The notes under the pieces were generated by a model, which worked only from the letters and a program-made list of their open reading frames with translations, was not told the DNA's origin and ran no database searches. From positions 124,001 through 188,000 of the forward strand of contig SAUG01000020.1 in NCBI GenBank assembly GCA_011316305.1: 64,000 nt of DNA. The letters are read 5' to 3'. Below, piece by piece: positions 1-9,565 of the stretch (positions within the stretch are counted from its first letter, which is position 1; every line of letters begins with the position of its first letter). The translations under genes were made by a program, and so were the position numbers. The DNA is from Rusavskia elegans (lineage: Eukaryota > Ascomycota > Lecanoromycetes > Teloschistales > Teloschistaceae).

Positions 1-1710
1 ATGCGCGCAGCCTCCGATAGAAGACCTCCGTTTCGCTGCTCCAGTTGCATTTGAGGGGAACGCCGAGAGTATCTTTACGCTTTGGAATGTGTAATACCCT
101 TGATACAAGCCCTTTATACGCTACTAGCAAGCTGCTTTTGACTAGTCAGCGTATGTACAGCATGTTCCAATCTATATAACAGAATTATTAATCATTACTC
201 TAGAGAATGCCCAGTTGCCGTATCATCATCAGCTTCACCGCCCTACCCAGAAGCCACAGAGCAATTCGGCAAAATCGTCGCTGCGTTCATTGCCGCCATT
301 GACATAAACCGAAGCGAATCCTGTTTGACCCTGAACATCTGGTCCAAAAACACTCCAAAAAAGTCCAAACCAGTCATCGTCTTCTTCCACGGTGGCAGTA
401 TGTTCCCCTCATCCAATCGCCTCTCTGCCCCTAGCCATCGTCAAAGGCCACCCTGATCCTGTCCTCTCCGCAGGATACTCCACCGGCACCTCCAATACCC
501 CCTTCTACAACGGTCAATACCTCGCCAACTACCAGGGCATCATAGTAGTAACGCTAAACCTCCGCATCAACGTCTTCGGATTTTCCGGCGCCTCCAAAAC
601 AGCCCAAAACTTCGGCCCCCTAGACCAACGTCTCGCCGTCCAATGTATCCACCAAAACATCAGAGCTTTCGGCGGTAGTCCGGACAAGATCGTCATCGCC
701 GGCCAATCATCCGGCAGCGTCGCAGTCGATTACTGGAGTTTCGCATACATCGATGACCCAATCGTTAGCGGATATATCCGGCATTCGGGCAACGCACTTA
801 ATTTCGGACTTGATAGCAATGAGCTTGCGGTGCAGCATTGGTACAATATCTTATCGTTGTTGGGCTGTGGTTAGGATGGCGATACATTGCCGTGTATGCG
901 GGCAATAAATCAAATCATATCACTGCCATCGAAGAAGCCGCTGCGAAGATCGATCCGCCGCCGTCATCCAACCCAGCGCGCTCGTCTCCGATTTTCCAGC
1001 CGACGCCTAACGGCGTGACCGTCTTCAACGACTACAAATCGCGGTACGAAAACGATAATTTCTCGCGCTTAGTAAGTCCTGTGCTATCTCTCCCTTATTT
1101 TTCATTTACTCTTTCCATCCTACTTCCCCCTTTCTATTCGTCCCTCAGTCCAGCTCATCTGTCTGAAATGACCCAGCCCACCCTCCTGGGCCAAACGCAC
1201 AACGAAGCAGCCTACTAAGAAATCCCCGCCTTCCGCCAATCCACTACCCTCCCCGCCTCCCTCTAGTGCGACTTCAACGCCGCCAGCTTCACCTGCCCCA
1301 CCGCCTTCGCCGCCCGCGCCTGCGCCTCTTTCGACATCCCAACCTGGCGATTTCGCTACTTCTGCGACTGGGATAATCTACGGCTCTATGGCCCCAGTGC
1401 AGGAAATGGGAATTCAGAGGGTTCGGGCGCAAATCATGGGGCGGATGTGGAGATGGTGTTGGGGGGCAGTGAGGATGTGAGTGGGGTTGTGAAGAGTGAG
1501 GAGGCAGTGGAGATGGAAAGGGTGATGATGGGGGCTTGGGCGGCTTTTGCGAGGGATCCGGTGGTAGGATTGGTGGAGAAGGGGTGGGAGAGGTATGAGG
1601 TTGGTGGGGAGAGTTTGGTACGGCTTGGGTTTGAGAATAGGGGGGAGACGACGTCTGCGGGGGCGGATGCGTATGATGGGGTTTGTGGGAATGTTACGGT
1701 TGAGGGGTGA
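1..1710 (+). pseudogene. Decayed type-B carboxylesterase/lipase, left end outside window
   Basis: Readable pieces of a carboxylesterase/cholinesterase-fold protein run in order: an N-terminal stretch near 8-112, the SCLTLNIW block with an oxyanion-hole FFHGG near 319-396, the nucleophile elbow as GQSSGS (family usually GESAGG) near 700-720, and C-terminal blocks to 1710, including a His at about 1435 that fits the catalytic histidine. An intron with donor GTATGT at 398 and acceptor CAG at about 471 is plausible. The frame is broken: TAG at 872-874, a frame change near 900-930, then in-frame TAA at 1216 and TAG at 1264. The stops and shifts lie inside otherwise conserved blocks, so I read it as a dead copy rather than a heavily spliced gene. 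The 5' end is cut by the window. Confidence 0.75.
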
Positions 1711-2222
1711 TGATGACGGGGATTGAAGGGGAATTGCGTGGGTGTAGAGAGGTACGTAAAGGCGAAGCAGCCGATTCACCTGGTTGCGTGTTCCTACTAT
1801 GTACTAACGGAGACTCTGTTCTGGACAGTCAGGTTCGGGTTAAGGGTCATCAGGCGATACGATGTGGATGAAACTCTATGCATCGCTTTTAATGAAAGGT
1901 AAGCCAGATCGCCTCAACTCGTCCGAATAACGTTTCAGCCCGCCGCCTTACCTCAAACCAACGCAGCGTATTGGCCATGCTTTCTCCTAATACCCATAGA
2001 CGTGTCAAACCCAAACTGTCGACAGTGAGGTAAGATGTAAGACAATCTAGTATACACCTCCACCTCCCAACACCCCAGCACCTCTACCGACATCCACATC
2101 TCCACAACGTGGCACCACCTCTGAAATCTCGACCTCCGCGTCATACAAACCTGGAAAAGATACCTCACGCGCCCATACCTCAATCAAACCAACCAACCCA
2201 TCCTCCACGCACGCCGACCGCA
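1711..2222. other. Intergenic, no gene seen
   Basis: Only short overlapping frames without family resemblance or a convincing splice pattern. I see nothing else here. Confidence 0.5.
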
Positions 2223-2624
2223 CTACGAACGCGAAGCCTCCCACCGCCTATTCTTAGCCAACAATCCCGTATCCATCTGACGATAGTCGGGAGGGCAATC
2301 ATAAAAGCTTACCCTCCCTTCGCCTCCCTCCACATCTTCTGGCTCCCCAGGATCAGGCTTCAAAAACTCTCTCCACGCCCAGCGAAGCATCCCCATCTCT
2401 GCTCCCACGAGACCTAAGATCACGATCACTAGGAAGGTTATGAGGGCCGGAGGCGAGGATTCGTGGATGAGGCCGCGCATGAGGGTGATGGAGCCGATGA
2501 TGAAGATGGTGGCGACGGAGGCGGTGATGATGGTGGCGGTTGTTTTGGGGCGGATGGGTGGGTTGGGGGGTGGACAGGTGCATGGTTGGTCGAGGATGCG
2601 GGGGTGTTGGGGGCAGGAGGGCAT
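2223..2624 (-). CDS. Small two-span membrane protein, unknown function
   Basis: Single-exon frame of 133 aa starting at ATG 2624. The N-terminus is Pro/Cys-rich (about residues 1-27), followed by two hydrophobic segments at roughly 30-48 and 58-76. A polar acidic tail follows, with a short YDCPPDYRQMD motif near residue 108. The two-span arrangement with a basic linker is typical of small fungal membrane proteins, but I do not recognise the family. Competing frames on both strands in this G/C-skewed stretch are repetitive shadows; this is the only one with a protein-like composition. An additional 5' or 3' exon cannot be excluded. It lies 348 bp downstream of the spherulin-4-like gene on the same strand; nothing else is seen in that spacer. 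Confidence 0.45.
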   Translation of the reverse strand: MPSCPQHPRILDQPCTCPPPNPPIRPKTTATIITASVATIFIIGSITLMRGLIHESSPPALITFLVIVILGLVGAEMGMLRWAWREFLKPDPGEPEDVEGGEGRVSFYDCPPDYRQMDTGLLAKNRRWEASRS

Positions 2625-2972
2625 TGTTGATGAGTGGGAGATGGGATGGTTGTGGTGAGGATGTGGGGAGCTGTGGTGTGATGTTTGACGAAGAAGAGAG
2701 TTTGGGAGATGAGAAGGAGGGAGGAAAAGCTGGAGGTGGACTTGAATGCAAGGGGTGAATGCAGCTTTGCTCCATACCTTACGCTATCTGGTTGGCGCCT
2801 TACAACGGACATCCAATCCAATGACCGAGCTGTCGGTCACTCGACGTATCGATATCCCACTGTCCTCAATGTGACCTGTATGCCGCTCATGTTACACCCA
2901 GCTACACATCCTCGCCACCACCCAAATCAAATCATAAGGACATCATCTCCCAAAAGCACCCAAAAAACACCA

Positions 2973-3743
2973 TCAAGCAGCATCCGCCATCATCTCCAAC
3001 AACTTACCATCCCAAACCTTATAACAACAATCCACCCCAAAAAACACCGCCCCCAACCCCTTCTGCTCCATCTCCGCCATCAAACCCCCCACATCCGTCC
3101 CCTCGGGCGTCTCAATAATCTGCACCGCACTCTTACTCATATATTCTTCCGGAATCTGCTCCAAAATCCCCTCGGCCTGGTAATCCGCCAGCGGATGCTC
3201 GAACTCAACCATCATGTCGCAAAACTCGAATAACTGCACCGGGGCGCGATAGCCGGGGTTGAACACCACGGAAGCATCGCTGATACTGTCGCGCGCATGC
3301 TTCGACAAGAGTTCCATACGATCGAAGTTTTCCGTCGTATTATCGTTACTGACTTCATCGAAATAGATGCCCTCGATATGGATATCCGCGTCAGAATAGC
3401 CGGACCATTTGGCGTAGACGTCCACATCGGCGTTGACGGCGGCGTTGTCGCGTTTTCCGTAGCCGGTGAGTACGTAGCCGAGGGTTTGGACGTTGGTGAA
3501 GCTGTTTAGTTTTGAGATGCCGGTGATGAGGTTTTCGTCGGTTAGGAAGGAGGTGGTTCCGGGTCCGCTGTTGGGGTTGATGACGATTTGGAATTGGACG
3601 GTGGGATGGGTGGAGATGGTTGTGAAGATGGAGGACCAGGCGGTGGCGGATTCGCCGGGGTAGAGGTAGAGGGGGAGGAGGATGTCGATGGCGGTGGACA
3701 GGGGGAGGAGGATGAGGGGCGTGAGGAGGGTGGGGATGTACAT
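2973..3743 (-). CDS. Spherulation-specific family 4 (spherulin 4-like) secreted protein
   Basis: Intronless 256-aa protein starting at ATG 3743. It begins with a signal peptide (residues 1-18, hydrophobic core LLTPLILLPLS). The body matches the spherulin-4 family fold as I know it: an early LPLYLYPG strand, INPNSGPG near residue 58, a GYGKRD-type turn after the second strand, a GIYFDEVS segment carrying the acidic Asp/Glu pair near 125, and VVFNPGYRAP near 160. The length (about 250-270 aa) is normal and no motif is missing. The family takes its name from a transcript of encystment in a slime mould; in fungi it is a secreted or wall-associated protein of unsettled activity, probably a TIM-barrel hydrolase relative (family knowledge). 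It stands alone, with no operon-like partner. Confidence 0.88.
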   Translation of the reverse strand: MYIPTLLTPLILLPLSTAIDILLPLYLYPGESATAWSSIFTTISTHPTVQFQIVINPNSGPGTTSFLTDENLITGISKLNSFTNVQTLGYVLTGYGKRDNAAVNADVDVYAKWSGYSDADIHIEGIYFDEVSNDNTTENFDRMELLSKHARDSISDASVVFNPGYRAPVQLFEFCDMMVEFEHPLADYQAEGILEQIPEEYMSKSAVQIIETPEGTDVGGLMAEMEQKGLGAVFFGVDCCYKVWDGKLLEMMADAA

Positions 3744-4795
3744 CGTGGTAGAGATGAGTGCAGATGTGGTGAAACTCTGTTTTGGTAGAAAAGAAAGGGG
3801 TTCGTTCCCTGCCTGTAACTTATAGAGAACTGTGAGGATTTCTCCAGAAGCAATCTTTTATGTTGGAATATCTACCTTATCGCCCTGTCCTGGATGTCAG
3901 GATCCTTTCATGGTTTCAAAAGAGTGCCATGTTTCGGCTTCCCAGCACAGTCCTCATGGCTTGATATGAAGCTGGCTGGAAACACAAGGTCGGGCATTTT
4001 ACTGGTGGTGACAGCTGCGCGTATTTAGAACGGGCCGTCGGATGTTTTTGAAACCAACCGATGTTCCAGAATTCCGAATGACAGGAGTGTCGCCAAGACG
4101 CTAGATGCTGAAACTTGTTTTACAATACGACCCCTGATGATTTTAATCCTACCCCAGGTGTTGATATTCCTAACCAGGCCAGGAACATAGGTCTGACCAG
4201 GCAAAACGAAATCGCAGGTCGAGCTTCGCCCTCCTCCCTGCCGCTGCTCCTGCCTGTTACCAAGGCGCCGTGCTATTCCAGTGTGCCTGTCAATGAGTGT
4301 CACATCCACTTGCTCTCTTGCCAAACATATCTATTTCCAGATTCCTTTCGCAAGCACCATCTTCTTAACACTAGAATATTCCATATCTTCGTCTACCTTA
4401 TCAAGCATCTTCTCATTGGTCTATAGGCGAGCAAAAGAAGTGGGCAAGACTCGTTCTTATGTAGGGGATCAGCTTCTGTCTAATTGTGTGGTCCTGGGCT
4501 CCATCCCTAAAAGTACGGCTCTCATTTTTGTTTCCTAGAAAGTTTCATGACGTTGAGGATGGAGGAAGCTATTCAGACTCTGTATATGTGAAGTTGGCTT
4601 TCGGACGAGTGGATGACACGAAGATTGAGAACGGACAATGCCAGCGGAAGTGATAGTTGGTCTCCTCCGGTTCACTATTGACCAATTCACAGTGTCCGAA
4701 GGACCCTGTGTGAAGTCCATCTTTTAGTACTTGTCTATTTAGCATCTATTAGCATTAGTTGTTAGCTGGTGAACACTCTCCGAGCAACCGCTATG
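3744..4795. other. Intergenic, no gene seen
   Basis: The frames on both strands are short and resemble nothing I know. It contains the presumed promoter of the spherulin-4-like gene (3744 upward) and the downstream region of the next - strand gene. Confidence 0.5.
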
Positions 4796-5756
4796 CTAGC
4801 AAATTGTCCTAATATAGGCGGAGATGACTCCGATGTTTAGGCCAGCGGAGAATGTCATGCTTCGGGACACCGTGCGAGACTTGGAGATGGTGATTTCGCT
4901 GCCCTCAGTCCCACCACTGCTCGCCTGGATTTGAAATTAGAATTCGTTGTAGAGCCAGTACGAAGGAATTGAAAGCACCTACGGTGGCTACGAGTTGAGT
5001 CGAATCGGCGGCCGGGTATAGACTTCTCCATCAGGGATATACTCCTTGCAGTCTTCGTCTTGATTCTTGTCGTCCTTGCGGCGAACAAGGGTCTTGTGAG
5101 CAGCCTCTGTAGGAGTAACAGACCGATCTTTCTTCTCCTGGGGCGGATGCCCGACTTCCACGGGTTCGATGACCTGCCCATCCTTCCCCATGATTCCGAG
5201 GGCGTGAGCGCCAATGCTACGATGATTCTCGAGGCCACGGACCAATTTTGACTTCCCAGGCGTGACAACTTTATTACATTCCTTGTCGCCGCAACAGTGC
5301 TGGACCATGAAGGTTTTGGCAAGATTGACCTGCACGCAGGTCTGGCTGCTGTATTCACTGCAAACGGTACCGCAGCCTTCTACGTCAGTGCTCGCAGGGC
5401 TTCTGAGCATCACGATGCATCCATCCTCAGAATTGGAAATATCTAGGTACACGGTGGTTTCGCTAGACCGGTGTTGGTATTTCTCACTGCGATGTAAGGT
5501 GGATGTGTTGAGCGTACCCTCCTTCAACGCCCTCGAACTCGCCAACCTCCAGTACCGTCTCGGTGTCATACACTTTGCATGAGGGGAAGCGGTCACCGGA
5601 GGTGGTAATTTGGGCGGGACAATTTTCGGGCCCCACAGCACCGCACCTACTCTCCTTGCAAAAGAACATGGATGGGGTTTTGGATATATCTGCAAAAACG
5701 GTGGGAAGAATGGGTATATATGCCGCAAGGACTACCAGAGCTGGCTTGTTCAACAT
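4796..5756 (-). CDS. Cysteine-rich secreted protein, three exons, unknown family
   Basis: Start ATG 5756, giving a signal peptide of about 22 residues (hydrophobic VVLAAYIPILPTVFA). Exon 1 is 5756-5518 (donor GTACGC). Exon 2 starts 5486 and ends at 5043 (donor GTATAT) or 4992 (donor GTAGCC); both keep phase. Exon 3 is 4916-4796 after acceptor GAGCAG. The predicted length is 267 or 284 aa. The mature part holds many Cys pairs (FFCKESRCG, ENCPAQ, EGCGTVCSEY, QTCVQV, HCCGDKECN), so a disulfide-stabilised extracellular protein is likely. The last exon encodes GGTEGSEITISKSRT, a Ser/Thr beta-strand style I associate with larger fungal secreted proteins, but the frame closes only about 40 residues into it. 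The C-terminus may therefore be truncated or the last splice misread. No specific function can be assigned. Confidence 0.55.
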
Positions 5757-6489
5757 GTTTTGTTCAGAAAAGATAGAAATTATGACCTGATTCGTTATAA
5801 AGATGGTGTTCATGTAACTGTATTGCTTTCTTCGCGGGTTTATGGGTTCGGAGTCCATTGCAACTGGGAGTCCGGGTCTTATATACGTGAGATTTGGCAT
5901 GCTGATTATGTTTGGTCTGATGTCATGAGAAATGACCTAGGAGTAACCAGAAAAAGGGTTGCAAGGCCTGAATGGTAGGCGCAGAGTTGGAGACCGATGA
6001 GCCAGGAGGCTTGGAGGCCCAGTAAACAGAGCCAACTAAGGGAGAGATTCCTCTTGCGAAAGGCCGACAGAAGGAACAATAATTCGTGGCCAAAGGGTTT
6101 GCAGCTGTGTTGGCCATCTCATCATGGAGGTATAGCGCGTAAGGATCGGAAGAGCAAAGCAGTAAAAACTGAAACGATGATGCTTCGTATACGAGACTCT
6201 GAGACAAGACAAGAACACATAGCATATAACACCCTCTTCAAGATAATCATAGACATGGCTATGAGTGAAGAAATGTAGCAGGCTAGGTAGATAGAAGCAC
6301 AATGAAGAGTAGGACGAGACATATAGGGTCAGCTAAGTCTGATGGGATATCCAAACCCCAAGGCATCCGGTCCCGGAAACAGTAGTCCTCGTCCCTCATC
6401 ACCAAAACCTATAATATCCACCATTCTATTCTATCCATACATTTCCAGGATTTCTTCTCTCACGGACATTCCACGAGCGTAACTTCAAG
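5757..6489. other. Intergenic, no gene seen
   Basis: Lies between two divergently placed secreted-protein genes and presumably holds both promoters. No convincing frame or repeat. Confidence 0.45.
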
Positions 6490-7008
6490 ATGCGCTCATC
6501 CAAAGCCCTCGTCTTCACCCTCCCCTTCCTCATCAACGCAGCATCCGCACGCTAGTAGCCCCCCCTTTCCCCCTCAGCCCCGGCTCGCAATCACCTTACT
6601 AACATCTTCCAACCAGGTATATTTCCTTCTTCGAGGATGGTTGCACGGCCGACAGCAACGGGTTCCTCTTCGGCGCCTCCGTCCTCTTCGGCAACGACGG
6701 CGAACCAGATGAAGAATGCAGAGGTGGCACTACGCAGGGCAAAGACAACTACAACTCCAGGTGTGTGGGCGTCAAGGGATCAGTGGAAGTGGCTTGGTAG
6801 TCCATCTGTATGCGGTTCAGGGGTGTGACGAGAAGAGCTTTACCACGAAAATTGAGAGAGATAAATGCTTTACCAGTTTGAACGCGGTGAGTCTTTTCGA
6901 CGTTGACTTTCCTTTGTCATTTGGAATGGCGTTCATGGAGATATGACTGGCTGACTTCGAATTGGGGGATAGGATCCGGTGAACTATGCTGGAGTGCCTA
7001 AGGCATAA
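6490..7008 (+). pseudogene. Small secreted Cys-rich protein, frame broken
   Basis: ATG 6490 opens a clean signal peptide (21 residues, LVFTLPFLINAASA), and the frame then stops. An intron ending at about 6616 would join it to a stretch from 6618 reading SFFEDGCTADSNG and CRGGTTQGKDNYNSRC, ending in a TAG at about 6807. The adjoining frame then continues smoothly (VVHLYAVQGCDEKS, IERDKCFTSLNA) to a donor GTGAGT near 6887. A last exon after TAG near 6972 ends at TAA 7006-7008. Cys spacing and size suggest an effector-like secreted protein of about 100 aa. Moving from the first frame to the second needs a one-base deletion (or two-base insertion) and no intron fits there, so I call it broken. 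A sequencing error would explain it equally well. Confidence 0.45.
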
Positions 7009-8355
7009 GTTGGAGCCTGTGGAGGACATGGATTATTAGCGTTTAGGGAGCAACTTGTGGCTAGTCGCCATGGCCCTTATTACCAGGGATGGGAAGATAG
7101 GGAAGGTGAGCGGGCTTGGATATAGAGCTTTCTTTGATTTTCCCACGAACGAATTGCCTAGCCTTAACGATGTATTCGGTTTCGTTGCAAGAACATCGAG
7201 TATCAGATTTCTATGCTGTTTACAAAACAGTGTTCATAACCGCTGTGGTGGTTGTAAGCCGCTAAAACGATCAAATATTTTCATGGTAATAAGTGACAAG
7301 CGCCATGTTAGAGGAACCAGGCTTACTTTCTTCACCCAGTCTTGCTTGCAATTCCCTCCAGTCTGAAGCCGATCATCTCTATCTCTTTTCTTCCTTCCCT
7401 CACCAGCACCCGCGAGGGAGTCCGGTGGAGTATTTGTTTGGAGTATTTGTGTGCAGCGATCCTTCGGGCTGTGCTCCGGGGACCGTTTCTCGCCAGGTTG
7501 ACTTGTGGGTTGAGTCCAGCCTTTTGGGACGAAACGTGAGGATTTTCAGCCCTGACGATCACAGCCGCGAAGATCAAGGGGTTGAGAAAGTTTGCTCATG
7601 ACTGCCAAGCGTAAACAAACTGGAGGTGGTATTCTGGGTGCTGGTACCAGGTATGTTGGTTCGGGTTGACTGGGTATCACACTTTGATGAGCTATGTGGT
7701 CAACTTTGTACTCTATGTCGGTGTTACGATTATGATACACACTCCTTCGGCATGATACTCAATGCATGGTGCAACACGTCCGGTACTAACAATGCTTCTA
7801 ACCCCGGGCTTATTTTGACTGAGACGTCAATACAACTTCCTTTAATCCCTCGAATCCTCAAATGAGTCGCCGCGGGACGATTAGCAATGGTGGTTCTGTC
7901 TGAGCAGTAGCACCATATGAGGTTTTTCTGGGAAGACTCAAGTGATGTCACAAGGAGTTCCCTCCCAGCACTCTATCTAGAGTACCATTGTAGATAGGGT
8001 GAGTCCTATCCATGCCGAGAGCCGCTTATCAAATGGGTGTTCCCCTCAGGGTACTGTTCCCCCACAAGATACCTGTAGCTCTCGTTAGAGGACCTGCAAA
8101 TTACCTTAGCGGGTCGAGCTCGCAGGCAAAGGGACTGCGAAGGGCAGGGATTACTACGGTATTGGTAGCTCGTTCAGCTGCTCGAGAGAGAGGTAGCAGA
8201 GCTGAGTAGCGATGACAAGCCTCACAACAAAGTGCATCAGTCTATTCAGCTTACTAATTAGAGAATGAATGCTCGTAGCGGCTTTATATTTAACTTTGCC
8301 TTCAACAGCGGCACCATGTTGGTCGACTATAGATCTGAGTCGCCTTGCTAAACGA
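7009..8355. other. Intergenic, no gene seen
   Basis: About 1.3 kb with only short frames on both strands and no recognisable domain. Ends at the target duplication of the MITE. Confidence 0.45.
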
Positions 8356-8879
8356 TTAAACTTGGGTTTTGATCCCCGGCCACCCCCCCGTGTACGAAAA
8401 TGAGTAGGGTTAGCCCTACCCCCCCATTTCTGCCCTTCTTCAACCACCTACTGCGACCATGTACCACCTACCCGTAACGCAAGCTTTGAAGCTCGAACTC
8501 TTATTTCTTTTAGCTCTATCCCTGTACTGTCAGGTCTGAGAAAATGCAATACGCGCGATTAGAATTGGGTGAGCAGTACCTCCTTCACCAAAAGTCGCTG
8601 GGATGCCTTTGGGGTAGGGCTGGCCCTATATAAACTCCGCACTGTTGGACCCCCCCTATATCTGCCTGTTCACTTTACTTATCTGCCTTCTGATTGGTGC
8701 ACTTATTTGATTTTAATATGCTCAGTTCAGGCCTCGTTTGAACGTTTAAATTTTGAACCAATCAGATTGCGCGAAAGCGCATTGAGCAAGCAACGCCCAA
8801 CGCCTAATGTGAGGGGTAGGGCTAACCCTACTCATTTTCGTACACGGGGGGGTGGCCGGGGATCAAGACCCTTAAACTT
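8356..8879. mobile_element. hAT-like MITE, 508 bp, 59-bp TIRs, 8-bp target duplication
   Basis: The element spans 8364-8871. The left arm 8364-8422 and right arm 8813-8871 are inverted copies over 59 bp with a single mismatch at position 5 (left GGGTTTTGATCCCC, right GGGTCTTGATCCCC). Each arm contains a run of seven C/G and an internal palindrome GGGTTAGCCCT. The direct repeat TTAAACTT flanks it at 8356-8363 and 8872-8879. Eight-base duplications are characteristic of the hAT superfamily, so a non-autonomous hAT element is the best reading. Nothing inside encodes a transposase. The near-perfect arms and intact duplication suggest a recent insertion. Confidence 0.88.
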
Positions 8880-9565
8880 CTTGCAAGAACTGGCCTGGGC
8901 ACGAATTTGTTATCTGCGCTTCCTAACAACTGAAACTTTTTGAATTACCCTTGAACCGTATATTGTACAGGCACAACTATACGGAAAGAACATCTAGATG
9001 TAGCAGATGGCTTATAGAAATGGATGTAGTAATGCGCATTTGACGCTTCTTGATTCTGGCGTGACCCCTGAGCCCCTGCATCCGCGACCCTAGCAGCGGA
9101 AGGGACAATAGGGGCAGCACCTAGGGCATGGGCGTGGTTAGGGCTAACCCTATCCATACTCATACTGTTGTATTGGCACTCCTGGTGTACACTCCATTTG
9201 CCCGAATCGATGCACTATGATGACTCTGGATCGTTAGTAGCCTTTTGCGTGATGCTACCATATTGGAACGGAATAGAAGTACAATTATCATCCTGTTCTC
9301 TATGATCTGGATTAGAACCTCGTGACGGGAACGATGAGCGGCAGATGGAGGACGTGTGGAGGCTTTTTGCAGCACCCAGTTCCCGTGCAGTTCTTTTTAC
9401 CTAGCTCTAGCCTCTATTTCAATTGGTGCATGCATGTGTTGTGGCGCTATGGGAGATTGAGGGGTTGTAAATGCGGCATGCTGTGACAACCGAGGTTGCA
9501 AGAATCAGGAATACAAAGCCCTTTCCACTTCCGACAACAGGAAACGTCTTCCGGACTCAATCGAC
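8880..9565. other. Intergenic, upstream of DPP III
   Basis: No gene seen. Around 9135-9162 there is a second, isolated copy of the GGGCTAACCCTA palindrome followed by ACTCAT, resembling the inner end of the MITE arms. It may be a relic of another copy. Confidence 0.4.

Noticed and set aside
2109..2821. Several overlapping long frames on both strands near the small membrane protein
   Set aside because: They are Pro/His- or Gly/Met-rich shadows of a G/C-skewed stretch; only the 133-aa frame with two membrane segments looks protein-like.
8569..8943. A 124-codon frame within and beyond the hAT-like MITE
   Set aside because: It runs through the inverted repeat and out into flanking DNA; it encodes nothing resembling a transposase.
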